Origin: Raphanus sativus
Lineage: Eukaryota; Streptophyta; Magnoliopsida; Brassicales; Brassicaceae
Length of the DNA: 64,000 nucleotides
Assembly: GCF_000801105.2 (NCBI RefSeq)
Contig: NC_079515.1
Location: 21,165,407-21,229,406, forward strand
Direction of reading: 5' to 3'
Position numbers and translations under genes: made by a program. Below, piece after piece: positions 24,274 to 36,422 of this stretch; the first letter of the stretch is position 1, and each line of letters starts with the position of its first letter. The notes beneath the pieces are model-generated. The model saw only the letters and a list, made by a program, of their open reading frames with translations. It made no database searches and was not told the DNA's origin.

Positions 24274-25849
24274 CCAAAAAATTCATCGATATTCAATTGT
24301 ATTTTCCAATTCAGACTCTAAATTTTGATTACATCAAATTATATTTTTTGCGTAATTAGTTTCAAAACATTGACGTATGAGCAGTTTATTATTTCATTTC
24401 CTATGTTTACATGTGAACAGATTCGGCTTTCCAATCGTATTCTTCGTAGATAATTTCTCTTATTATTATTTTCTCACAAAAACACAACTGATGTTTTAAA
24501 AATCGTTAGACAATAATAAGGCGTTTATCAGAGAATTAGTGTTTATGAGAGCGTCTAAGTCGATATTTTGAATATCTAAACCAATTTTTTAAAAAATCGA
24601 ATTGAAAAAATCATTTTACTCATATCTGATTTACCGGTTAGACCTATTTTTAGAACACTAAACATAACAAAAATCTAATACTCCCCTCGAAAACATTTTA
24701 CTGTCTACTATTAGAATATTTGTATACTTTGGTAGTTTATCCAATGCATTTCAAAAAAAAAATTATCTAATGACTTTAAATTTTTATAATTGTTACCTAC
24801 ATAAGATATAAATACTATTAAAATTCATGTATAGCAGAATTTATCATGTACACATATGTCCTCAAAATCTTATAATTGATCTAAGATTAAATTAAAATCA
24901 TCTATTTTATTAAAACATGAACATGATTTATTAATAAATGTTATATCCAACTATATATTTCATTTTCTAAGAGAATATTCTATCAAATTACATTAATATT
25001 AAACTCAAATATGATTACAAAAAAACTCAAATATAAAAATTAATTCAAAAAGAAACAAAGCAAAAATTATATTCGCGGGTTCAGACTCTAGTATTATAAT
25101 AAAACATACTTTTGATACTGGTTGCTTTTGATAGTTTGTTGAATGGCATGTTAACGAACTGTAGAAACTCAGTAAAAAAAACTAACCGTGGAAATAGATC
25201 TCTACTATTACTTTTTCTCGCAAAATCATTAATTTATATTAGGTAAAAAAGTTCACATAATACAATGAATTATAAAGCCGTAATTTATAAATAATAATTT
25301 AATATATATTTAATGTTAGGTAACTCTAAACTTTTATATTTGCATAATTTAAAAGTGATTCTACAGTTTGTAATTAATTATATTATGCTTTGTTATTAGT
25401 TGTTAATCAGGGTGCCGTGCTGGTTTGGAACTCTATTTATACAAAACAAAGTAGAAGTATCATATAAATATTTGAAAATAAAGTTTGTATTAAATAGGAA
25501 AAATGAAACAAAAAAGCGAAAAATGTAGAGTGAAGATATTGGGTTGCATTTGTGCACGTAAATCAAATTAGTACACTAAACATGATCATTAATTTCGACC
25601 ATTATACCATAATAATTAAAATATGAATGTTTTAGAAAACTGTGTATAATATAAATGTTTTCGTGCACTAATGTTTAAATCTCCACGTATCTAGGAAATG
25701 AGGATACTTCCAAGTCTTGGAATACGGTAAATGTGATCAATTTCCCTAAGTCTTTTTAGTTATTCACTTCTCGCTTTCTAACCTCTCAATCAACGAGAAT
25801 CGAACACGCCTTCAATTCTGATTTTTTTTTTGTTGGTAAAATGTTAAAT

Positions 25850-25887
25850 TAAATGCATAATATAAATATTGATGCATAATATAAATA

Positions 25888-25918
<31 letters not shown>

Positions 25919-26098
25919 AATATATAATATAAATAATCAGAATTGTTGATGCATAATATAAATATAAATAATTGATGCATAATATAAATATAATAAATAA
26001 ATAAGTATAAATATAAATAATAAATAATATAAATAAATAATATAATATATATAAATAAATATAAACAATTCTGATTATTTATATTTATATTATGCATC
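25850..26098. repeat. AT-rich palindromic and tandem expansion
   Basis: It contains repeats of TTGATGCATAATATAAATA, an (AAAT)n run, and an inverted pair around ATAATCAGAATTG / CAATTCTGATTAT. Unit 2 has only the short ancestral version near 44768, so about 230 bp was gained in unit 1. Confidence 0.75.
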
Positions 26099-26564
26099 AA
26101 ATTAACCAAAAGTGTGTATCTTACGAGAAATATTCGGCAACAACGAACCATTATCCATATTTTTTACTTATACATCCATATTTATGTATAAGTATCTAAT
26201 AAAAGTTACAGTACATGCATATATGATATAATGTTACCAGTCTGAATGTTACTATACATTTTAGTATTGCTTTCTCACTTTATAATCTATATATAATCCA
26301 CTGTCACTAGCTAGTATACCAGCATAATTCGTTTTTTTTTTCTATAGAAGATATACATGGTTTAATGTAAACTTTTAACATGATATAACTAGGATCCCGT
26401 ACGTACGTTAGATACAATGAACTAGTCTAAGATGTATTTACTTACCTTACATACTACGAGATAGTTACAACGAAATGGTTTTTTTTTTTATAGTAATTGT
26501 GCCTTTTCAGCATGTTGAGTTTTGACATTACTTTGGTAAACGAGTTATGAATATACAGAATGGT

Positions 26565-26730
26565 ACCCGGACGCGATAGTCCAGTGGTACCCTTCGGTTT
26601 CGGCTGAGGGAACGGGGTTCGACTCGTGGGCGGGGAGGCATGTCTAGAGCCTTAAACGGTACAGACGCAGGCTGGCGCCGGGTCTAGATGATGGACCCCA
26701 AGGTCAACACCTGGTTAAACAAAAAAAAAT
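26565..26730 (+). mobile_element. tRNA-derived SINE
   Basis: Pol III A box TAGTCCAGTGG (26577-26587) and B box GGTTCGACTCG (26616-26626) are 28 bp apart, as in tRNA-derived SINEs, and the element ends in an A-rich tail. A 14-bp target duplication ATATACAGAATGGT flanks it (26551-26564 and 26731-26744). The sister unit has the single empty site near 45195-45208. Confidence 0.92.
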
Positions 26731-27182
26731 ATATACAGAATGGTCGGTAAAACTATAGGTAATTAAGAATTTTACCAAAAAAAAACTGTAGGTAAGAACC
26801 TCCAAATGTTCTCTAGAGCTTCTATTCATCATATTCTTTTTCCGTTTCACAAATTTTTTTATTTAGACACATTTTACGTGAATTAATTAAAATGATAAAA
26901 TATATTATATACATATTTAAATCAAAAATGATTTAACTAAATATCATTTCGTTATTTAAGATAGTAAGAATGAGAAGTATATGACAATTTACATTAAAAA
27001 CATAAAAACATAAAAATAACAGTAGAGCGACTTTTTGTGAAAAATAAGTAAATATTGTTTATGGAATCTAAAGTTAAAATAACTAAATTCCCTGCCATGC
27101 CACAGAAAGAGTATGTTGGTTCTCTCTAGATTGGTGCATTTTAAAGATATTTTTATTACCATATCGTTATTGTTGTAAAATA

Positions 27183-27434
27183 TTCCCTCCGTTTCTAAAA
27201 GATGATTGTTCTGGAAACAAATTATCTTTAAAAGATGGTTGTTTTATGTTTTCTATAAAAAAATTACAAACTTTAAGAAAATTAATTGGTTTTATTGAAT
27301 TACTATTGATCAAAAGTTGTTGAAAATTGAAAACTGAAAACTACAGAAAACAATAAACTTATTATAGTGATTTAATGCGTTTTCTTAATATGTGTGAAAA
27401 CACTAAAAAGTCTATCTTTTAAAAACAGAGGGAG
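27183..27434. mobile_element. Stowaway-like MITE (unit 1 only)
   Basis: The TIRs TTCCCTCCGTTTCTAAAAGA and its inverted partner ending AAAACAGAGGGAG are flanked by TA on both sides. Unit 2 lacks it (near 45610). The ends are of Tc1/mariner Stowaway type. Confidence 0.85.
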
Positions 27435-27495
27435 TAAATACTACAAGGGCACATATAATGAAAGCATTCAATGGTAACTTTCGGTATAACTAGTG

Positions 27496-28185
27496 GAGAA
27501 ATTCTTGGGTTCACCCCTAGAGTGAACCTTTAGGTTCACCCAACCAATAGGATTTCGTTATTTCATATTCAGTATCTTTTAAAAAAGGAAACAAAATATT
27601 GTCAAATTATATTAATATTTTTAAACTAAAAAATAAAAATTAATATTAATGGCAAACAAAAATACGTTTTAGAAAAATATATTTTTAATACTGTCACCCA
27701 AACACTAAACCCTAAACCCTAAATCCTAAACCCTAAACTCTTGGGTAAACCCTAAACCCTTGGTAAATCCAAAATGTTTGGATAAATTCTAAATCCTACG
27801 GTTTATGATTTATCCAAGGGTTTATGATTTACCCAAGGGTTTAGGGTTTAGTATTTAGGGTTTAGGGTTTAGTGTTTTGTTGATTGTGTTAAAAATATTT
27901 AAAAAAAAAATCCAAAGATTTAGGATTTATCCAAGGATTTACCATGAATTTAAGGTTTATGATTTAGGGTTTAGAGTTTAGGGTTTAGTGTTTTGCTGAC
28001 GTATCTTAAATATAATTTTTTTTTTGCGACTACTATTATTTTCTATTTATTTTTATTTTTAAAACATAATAAAACTTGACAATATTTTGTTTCCTTTTTT
28101 AGAAGATACTGAATATGAAATAACGAAATCCTATTGGTTGGGTGAACCTAAAGGTTCACTATAGGGGTGAACCCAAATATTTCTC
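27496..28185. mobile_element. MULE-like foldback element with telomere-like core, copy A
   Basis: It starts GAGAAATTCTTGGGTTCACC and ends GGTGAACCCAAATATTTCTC. Inverted arms of over 100 bp include AACCAATAGGATTTCGTTAT. The 9-bp target duplication TAACTAGTG is at 27487-27495 and 28186-28194, and the empty site is at 45663-45671. The core is CCCTAAA-type repeats on the left that switch to TTTAGGG-type on the right, so the whole element folds back on itself. No coding capacity. Confidence 0.9.
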
Positions 28186-30376
28186 TAACTAGTGGATCAT
28201 ATTTCACTTACTAATATAAATTTGTGTAAATGCTTTTCTCTTAAAAAAAAAGAATTCAAATATATTACGTCGATTCAAAGAATCGGGAAATTAGATCTAA
28301 TTACAAACACAATTGGAACAAAATAATATAAGTCAATCAGTTATATTTTAGATTTGTTAACCCAATAAATTTGGTATGTTCTGCTTGTTCGATTATTAAA
28401 ATTTTTAGAAATCAGTAGTCGTTCTCCGACAAAAGCTGCAGAAAGATAAAATTTTCCTTGTTTGGATATCAAAATTTTTCTTGTCATCTCCGGAATAGAT
28501 AATTCCCGATGAATTCCTCATAATTTATAATCGTTATTGTCGTCCAAGCTCTAAACAAACAATAGAAGAGGACGTTTCGAAAACCCTTACCGAGAGGAGG
28601 TCCGAAGAACAAAAGCTAGTACTTCTGATATTTTTCATTAGCTTTGACCATGCATTCAAAGTTCGAATCAATAATGGGAGATTTTTTTGAGCAATTACGT
28701 CGTGTTAAACAGTAGAATTTACTTAGTTATATATTCATTCGTATACAAATAAAGTCTATTTTTCGAACATTAATTTTTTTTTTAAGGAAAACATTAATGC
28801 TTGTTGCTTAATTCAATAAATTTGTACGTTTAGAGTTTGATTGGGAGACAGGAAAAAGATGGATGGCACACATAGGTGTATCGCCCACAGTTGATTTCTC
28901 CATTCAGCATTTTGGTTTAGTTACAAATGGAACTGCTATTTTTAATAATAAAAAATAATTAGACCACAAGCAGTCCAACTACGAGAACAAAACTTACGAA
29001 CGGTCTGTTACAGTAACTACTCAACAATTCTGTAGTGTTTCTAGCGTATCTCCCATCTTTATTATTTACTAGGTTAATTCCCGCGCTACGCCGCGGGTTG
29101 TTTTTATTTTAATTTTATTTAATATTTTTATTATATTATATATATAATATCAAATTTGTAAAAGTGTAACTAAAATTGATATTGCAAAATAATGAGAAAA
29201 CAAACTATTATTCAAGAAAATAAAGAGATGGATTTGTACTTGGGAGTCATTCACGTTGTAAAATCAATGTACCCCTGACTTTGGTTTTACTCTTATTTTT
29301 TATGGAGTTCTTAAAAATAGTATTCTCCTTCACCTCCATTAACTCTTTGATTGGAAATATTTATTTTTTTCAAACTAAAGATATATATGGTCGTATGAGT
29401 AAACCTCTTGATTAACCATATGTTAAGACACAAAAATGATATCCTAAAAGAAAACTATGAGAGACAGTAAATCAGATATTGATTTCTATAAAATATACAT
29501 CAGAATATCATATATTTTGTTGGATGACATATATTAGTTTTGATGCAAATTAGTTTTACTTTATTTTACTTTATAACTCATCTCAAAGATGAATTACAAA
29601 ATCAACTAAAAATATTTGTTTGGTTCTAGATCATAAGAAGATCAAAGCTGAAAAAAAAATCATAGGAAAAATGTTATGACAATGGATTTGCACACACTTT
29701 CGGTAACATAATCAGTGTATATACACACTTCGATCTGATGAATTTTGACAGAAAACAAATGAGCCAATACTCTTTCAATTCCTTCTCTGTGGGAGACCTC
29801 TTGATGATTTAGCAGGTTTTAAGCATTTGAAAAAAAAGTTTAACAAAAAGGATGATGAGTTAGTTTATATACAAGTCTCTTTTATGATCGATTGTTTCTA
29901 TGGCTGTAAACTGTCTTCTTCTTGTCCCGTATGGGCCACCGGTGATTGCTCTTTTTCTTAATTCCATAAAATTTTTGCTTCTAGGCCAACTGATAATTGC
30001 TCTGTTTATGACATCTTGTTTATATGGCTGTAAATTGTCTTGTTCTTGTCCCGTATTTCTAACTAAACACCAAAGAAAAAAAGAAAAAGAATACTACAGG
30101 ATCTCTGTGTAATAAAGAACAAATTACCAGTTGATAAGGATGCAAACAATTTTGAAGTTTTTGCTCATATTTCGACGGTGCGACTGATGAGAAACATATT
30201 TTGTTGAATGAGGTGAATCAGTTCAATGAGTTTGAGGTGATGATGTAAATCTCTTGTAAATGTATGAGTGCTTATGAAATATATAATTTGAGAATCATGT
30301 AATCCAATGTTCCATCAAATACACCAAACTTCTCTAAGATAAGGTCTGAAGATAAATAATTGAACTTACAGGTATT

Positions 30377-30742
30377 TGGGGGGGGGTGTCATTTGAGAAA
30401 TGGAGTATGGAGCAGATCCAGTGAACTGGTTATTAGCAAGATTCCTAAACACAAAATTCAGAAACTTTATCAACTTACAAACAGACACACAAAGAAGTTT
30501 GTCAAAACACAGAGAGAGAAATCAACAAACATACAATCTCAACATTTGGAGGAAGCTGATACGACAAGTCCCCTCCAAGGTTCTTGTTGCTTAAGTCACT
30601 GCAGGTTTACACCAAACACAGTCCATGAGATTAAAATCTATGCCATTATTAGAAACTTTGTGAGATAGAAGTCTTACAACTCAGTAACAGAAGTCAATTT
30701 ATCAAGCGAGTATCCTAGTGATCCAGGAGAGTCCAAGACCTG
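30377..30742 (-). pseudogene. Captured exons of a STRUBBELIG-family LRR receptor
   Basis: Three exon pieces with splice borders remain: 30742-30678 (LGLSGSLGYSLDKLTSVTE), 30598-30544 (DLSNKNLGGDLSYQLPPN) and 30444-30377 (NLANNQFTGSAPYSISQM). These are the successive leucine-rich repeats of the SRF/STRUBBELIG receptor family ectodomain. No signal peptide, membrane span or kinase is present. The introns are kept, so the copy came from DNA rather than mRNA. It lies inside the Helitron-like segment. Confidence 0.8.
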
Positions 30743-31125
30743 ATAACTTTCTTCCAGTAGATAAAAAAAAGAAACAGCATAGAGATTGAAGAAAAAAAAT
30801 CCCCAGAGAGAGAAATAGATTTTACATATTAAAAAAAATCCAAACTTTTAAGGCAACAAAAAAAACAACAGAGAGATCGAAGAAACACGCAAAAACCAGT
30901 GCAAAGCAAAAGAATTAGAGTGACAAAATTAAAACAGGCAAAAGAAACAGAGTGACAAAATTAAAACAAGGATACTACACAAACAAAAGAAATCAAATAC
31001 TCGGAGAAACAAAGACATTAAGAATATAACAATCATCTATTACACAAAAACAGTTACAAGCCAAGTATTGTTATTACCTCATGTTTGTAAATATAGATTT
31101 CCAGGAGGAAAGTAGATTCTTTTAA

Positions 31126-31447
31126 GGATTACTGATCGAATCTTGACTTGGTGATTGGACCTTTGGAGACAAAACGATTGATGGAGGAGGAGATAGCTGT
31201 GGTGGCTTGAGAGAGCGCATCCGGATTAGCGTCCATGAACCAAACGTCAAGGCCGTTCATGGTGTCGATCTGTGCGATTTTCTGAACCATCCGCAAACAC
31301 CGCTAGATCACATCCCGTCTGCTCAAATGTTTCCAATCTCAGCTTTGTTGCGGAACCGTTACCAAAACTTGACAAAGAGACAGACGAAGAAGAAACTGGG
31401 CTAGGGCTAGAGTTAAGGCTACGAATAGGGGTGGGACTGATCATCAA
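31126..31447 (-). pseudogene. Unrecognised gene fragment in Helitron-like segment
   Basis: A minus-strand reading MVQKIAQIDTMNGLDVWF followed by MDANPDALSQATTAISSS and a Lys-rich end to TAA looks like a real terminal exon. An overlapping open frame upstream is Ser-rich. I do not recognise the family. It lies in the same captured segment as the LRR exons. Confidence 0.45.
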
Positions 31448-32537
31448 TCGAAAGAGGAAGAAAGAAAGCGAAGAACTAATATGATTGTGTTGATTTCCGA
31501 TCGCAAATCTTCGACAGGTGAAAGTGGTGATACAAACGAAGAAGACAAAATCTACGTGGAGAGATAAAATGTTCTAAATGGTTTTCACAGTTTTTTCATT
31601 TAATGACATGGCAGTCTCATATGCATTTTAAAATCTGATGTGTCAACTGCTGGAGATAACCTAGCGTTATTACTGTGTGGATTTTAATTTTGTTTTCAAT
31701 AATATACATGTTAACTAATTCAACCTAACATTGTTTTATTAGATGAACAAAACCACTGTATAAATTTTTATTTTCCAATTCAACAAATCATAATTTTATA
31801 AAACAATTAAGTTTATAAAAAAATCTATTATATTTTGAATAAAAATATATATATTCATTTACACAGTAATTTTTAAAATAACTCTTTTAAATTATGAAAA
31901 TAGTGCTATAATTGTAAATATATACTTTTCTTTTTCAAAAAGAAAAGAAAATAGTGCTATAATATTTTATGTAAATTAATTTAAATTTGTACAGTACTTT
32001 GAACCACTTTTTATCCACTTCCACCATTCAAACATATGTTTTGAACCGCTAGATCCGTTTAATCTATACTTGTACCACTAGATTCGATAGATCCACTCCT
32101 GTTCTACTCGTTTCACTTGATCCGCTAGATCCGTAACCCTTAATCCGCTTTTTCCATTCAGAGACTTAGTTTGGAAATAGGCAACATTCCAATGAATGTC
32201 TTAACAACCAAAATATACACTTATTAAAATAGAGGTTCATTGGACCTTGATAACAATATATGTCTGATCACCACCAAAAATAAAAATAAAATTATAGCTA
32301 TAAATTTGTTTGAAGTTCAAGATTCTTTCATGTATGTTGCTAGGTCTAATAAACGGTGTAACGGCTTGTATTATTCGTTTTATCATATTCAACTTTCCTT
32401 TTATATATGTGTGACAATATACAAATTCTACGGCATTTTGGATTTAAACCGTTCTATCATCGCACTCAACCATATTCAAATCCCAAGTCCTCTTCATTAA
32501 ACCCATGTTGTTAATGGCTTTCAAACCGTAATATTAC

Positions 32538-33222
32538 AGCATCTCCATTGTATTACTCCAAATTTTATTTTAAAATAGTGTAACTCATGAATGAAGTAAG
32601 ATTTTACTCCATTTTTACTCCAAAAATAGTTAATAGTTGTTAATACTATTTTATACTTATAAAAGTTTATCAATTAACCCTAACTATTTTATATTTGCAA
32701 AAGTATCTTAAAATATAATTATTAAATTAAACATTTATTATTAAAAGGTACAAAAAATTATAAAAATAGAATAAAACATACTAATATATAAGTTGGTTCA
32801 ATAATAAGCATTAGAATATTTTCCCACAAATGATCAATTAATGCATTTCGTAATGAAAAATGAATTTCTTTTTTTCTTTGATATCCCTAAATCGAGCAAT
32901 AAAATTTTGAAATCAGACATTTAGATCACTTATTTTATATTTTTATTTTATATTATTTATGTTGTTTTATTATATTATGCATTTTATGTCAAATTATTAA
33001 ATAATGAAATATCTTGTTTTTCATGTTATTTTATCATTTTAAAATATTTTATAAGTAAGAAATAAGAAGTTAAAGATTTAAAGGACAATTTTATAAATAA
33101 AAAAAAGTTCAACTCCAAAATAGAGTAATGTGTGAGATTACTCCATAAATGAAGTAAGTTGGAGAAGACTTTAACTCTAAAATGAAGTTTGGAATAGAAA
33201 ATTGGGTAGGATAGGAGATGCC
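32538..33222. mobile_element. MITE with GCATCTCC termini (unit 1 only)
   Basis: It begins AGCATCTCCATTGTATTACT and ends with the inverted GGAGATGCC. Unit 2 and the third partial copy run straight through this point (near 46935 and 37735). The interior is AT-rich with no ORF. The superfamily and target duplication are not certain; a PIF/Harbinger-like MITE is possible. Confidence 0.6.
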
Positions 33223-33610
33223 TTTAGTTCTACCTGTGAACTGACAACAAAAAATCAGGTTGTCATAGTTAGCAGTCTTTCATCATTTAAAATCAATAGC
33301 ATACTTCTTTTTCCCGAACACAAGATATCTTGAGGTTGCGATATCCGTTGAACCCTAGGTCAAGCAAAAGCCACAGATTATTACTAATAGATTTCTTTAT
33401 TTTTGTAAACCTATATTCAATAATATATGCGTATGTGTGTGTTTAGGGAGAGACTGCATTTTATTTTTGATTTTTAATTATGAAATTAATTAGTGGTGGG
33501 ATGTGTAGCCACTCCTGATGGAGGTTTAACCACGTTTGCCTCAAATTCCACAGCTCGTGGAATTCTAAGTTTTATCTTTTGAAAGAAAAAAATGATTTTA
33601 AAAAGACATA

Positions 33611-34128
33611 CTCCATCTGTCTCATGTCCATCCCTTTCAGAATAATCTATATCTTAGAAAAAAATTGTTTTTAAAAAATCCATATTTCACATTTTCAATA
33701 TATGTAATAATAGCAAATTGTAAATTTCAAAAACATTAATGTGTTTGCTGAATTTTGATTGATTAAAAACCATATGAAATAGCTAAATACATAAAATAAT
33801 GCATTTTGTCAAAATTTTCAGTATTTTCTTAAGAAGAGTGAAAATTCTAGAATATAAGTACATATTTTTGAAACGGAGTGACTAATGTGTCATTCTAACA
33901 TTTTTTCTTGTTATACAAAAATGTCACTTTACAATTTCAATACAAACAATATTTACATTCAGCTAAAAATTAATTGTAAACTGCATTGACTTTATAAATA
34001 ATTTGATTTATCTCAAATATTATTGGTCATAGAGATGTAATTAATAAACAACTTACATATATTTCCATCACTTTCTTAATATGTATAAAAAATGTTAAAA
34101 TAACGCTTAATCATAAACGGAGGGAGTA
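33611..34128. mobile_element. Stowaway-like MITE(s), possibly nested (unit 1 only)
   Basis: It begins CTCCATCTGTCTCATGTCC after TA, contains an inverted end GAAACGGAGT near 33870-33880 and a further end AAACGGAGGGAG at about 34127. Unit 2 lacks this block near 47358. Two elements side by side or nested fit best. Confidence 0.6.
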
Positions 34129-34906
34129 CAATTTATTTATTTTATTCTATGTTACAATATACTCTATATGTTTCATATTAAGTGTCGTTTTTAGACTTGT
34201 ACACATATATTAATTTTTTTTAAATTTGCATATTTTTATATAAAAATATCATTACCCATACATCTATTCATATTTCAACTAATAGAAAGTGGAGTATAAA
34301 ATTAATAAATTATATAGAAATGTTAAAACAACGCTTATTTTGCAAAGATAAAAAATTTTCTACAATTGACACTTAATATGAAACGGAATGAGTAAACTAG
34401 TAAGTTCTTTTTATTTACAGATTGTACATATTAATTGAGAAGAGAGAGAAAACGTTTGTGTGAGTAATGTTCCCAAAAAAAGTTGATTTACAAGATCAAT
34501 ACAGTATAACTTCTTTAAATTAATATTCGATAAATTAATATACACTAAAATCTCTATAAATTAATATAATTTTATAATCTTAAATTGAGTTTTTGGTTTA
34601 ATTAGTATATCGATAAATTAATAATTTTTATAAATTAGTAAAAAATTATAGTTTTGGTGTAGTCCCAATATTATTAATTTATAGAGGTTTCACCGAGAAT
34701 GATCGATGAGGAGAGACATAAACGCATATGCAACATTTTGGAAAAGCTATAAAAGCACAACGAAAATAAAAGATCAAATCTAAAAGTACTTATATTTATA
34801 TTCATATGAAGATAATCGTACATGGACAAGTTTTAGTTTTGATGATCTATAACGGAAAATAATACGGCTTCTGCAGCTGCTATAACCATAGCGGTTAAGG
34901 GTGGTG

Positions 34907-35483
34907 CTATTCCGGGGCCACCGGAGAGGCGGAGAGTCTCGTCGAGATTAGTTTGCACGACTTGTCAGCATCTTTGTAAAGAGAAAGATTGGCTACTCCT
35001 TCAGTGATGGCTTTTTCGTTCTACAGACAATAATATATAGTCAGAGAGTTAACATTAGCTTAGAAGATTCTAAGAGAGGCATTATTTATTACCTTCATCC
35101 TGAAGCTATTGATAGCCTGCTTGACAGTGAGAGTATCACTGGGTGATGATGATAGTTTGAAGGAATGATCCTCCCATTCCTCTACAAGCTTTTTAAGAAG
35201 AGCAACGCTAGCCTCAAGATTCTCCTTGTAGAGAACATCCCATTGCTCAAAGCAATCAACGTTTTGTGTCAAAACACTGATGGCAATTGCTGTCGCTTCA
35301 TTGGCTAGAGCAGAATTTCCTGTAAAACAAGCAAAGGGTGGTAAATTCAAATAGAATCACCAAATCAAGAGAGAGGGTTTCGTTTGTTACCAATACCTTC
35401 TTGTCCACCAGCTAATTTCAAGGAAAAAGTGAATATCTCTTTCAGTGCGTCTGCACAAGTAAGAGTATCTGATGGCGATTGCT
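34907..35483 (-). pseudogene. 5'-truncated gene, family not recognised
   Basis: Three exons join in frame: 35483-35397 (SPSDTLTCADALKEIFTFSL), 35319-35093 (ANEATAIAISVLTQNVDCFE and WEDHSFKLSSSPSDTLT) and 35020-34907 (NEKAITEGVANLSLYKDADK, stop TAG). The product would be helical and acidic, about 142 residues. The first exon opens next to a poly-A/T tract with no start codon, so the 5' part is missing. The phrase SPSDTLT occurs in both exon 1 and exon 2, suggesting an internal repeat. It lies just past the end of unit 1, next to a SWEET-like pseudogene. Confidence 0.6.
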
Positions 35484-36422
35484 GTATCTTTTTTTTTTTG
35501 TTATATTAGATTAGGATAAGTTGAATCAATACTTTAAAATTATAAAACAATCAAGCCAGGGATTTTGTTTCTTTTATATGTAGGAGAAGATTACGGAAGT
35601 TAGTTTGATAAAGCGAACTATAAACATCATCCAAGCAGCAGAGGAAAGGCGCTGGCACGCAGTTTACAAAAAAAAAAAAAAAAGAGGAGAGGCGAAAAGG
35701 TTTCTCCCGAGAAAGTACAACTCTCCTTTTGATTTGAGATTTTCAAGTACGCTTCTAGATTCTATCTCGAGACGATGATGATCGGTTCCTGTTTGCTCTT
35801 GCTTGTTAGTGATTGTTTGTGTTAGGTTTTCCTTTGTTGAATCCCTCTCTTTTTTCAATCTGATTTCGTGTGAAATTATGTGGGTATTAACTCTTTGGAG
35901 GCATATGAGCAGATGGCTCGATACATTTTTCTCTTGCTAGAGACTGAAATTGTGATGTTTATTAATGATTTTGATAAGGTTTCTATCAAGGGTTTTACAG
36001 AGTTTCGAGTTTGTGAAACGTCGTCGTAGCTTCTCTCATTTTGATTTTTTTTCTTGTCTTTCTTTCTCTCTTTTGTCTGATCGCTTTCTGGGACTGTTGT
36101 TTCTAGTTGAGCTAGCCTCGAGTAGAATTATTAGTGATTTTAGGATTAAGAATTAAAGAAAAAAGAAAAGAAGATACTAATTCACTTTAACTGTGTGTAG
36201 AAGATGGTCTGATCATCGTTTCCATGATTTTGATCTGTTTTTTTTTTTTGTGAAGAATAGATTTGCGTCAGATGTTCTTCTAACTGGATTATTGGTAGTA
36301 AATTTTCGACTGTTGTAAGTTGTGATCTGATAAGACCCTATATGTAGACAGCAGAAACTGATGTTCAAAACAACAAAACTTGTTTCAGGTTTTCATCAAT
36401 ATCTCGTCGATTTAAAAAATCA

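Larger units (their letters stand above)
28834..32165. mobile_element. Unit 1-specific 3.3-kb segment with gene fragments
   Basis: Unit 2 joins directly where this segment lies (GTACGTTTAGTTTGG near 46567). Within it, the minus-strand reading ends in a Helitron-like 3' terminus: hairpin CCCGCGGCGTAGCGCGGG followed by AATTAACCTAG and T (29095-29069). A 5' end near 31682 (TCCACACAG on the minus strand) is possible but unproven. The segment holds receptor-kinase exons and another exon-like piece. It could be an insertion in unit 1, or part of it could be ancestral sequence deleted from unit 2. Confidence 0.65.
21474..34867. repeat. Segmental duplication, unit 1
   Basis: It starts at TTTAATTAAACTAATGGAAC and ends at about ATAACGGAAAATAATAC. 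Blocks match unit 2 (38852-48004) in the same order and orientation: for example 21474-22800 with 38852-40950, 22890-23850 with 41000-41890, 23850-25850 with 42780-44780, 26200-27180 with 44900-45610, 28186-28830 with 45660-46560, 32170-32530 with 46570-46930 and 33230-33600 with 46960-47350. It contains no gene of its own. The size difference comes from insertions and deletions private to each unit. Confidence 0.92.

Noticed and set aside
26565..26730. tRNA gene
   Set aside because: A and B boxes are present but there is no cloverleaf or anticodon arm; the A-rich tail and target duplication identify a SINE.
32240..32500. ORF conserved in both units (also 46712-46906)
   Set aside because: The frames differ between the copies and show no domain; conservation reflects the recent duplication, not coding.
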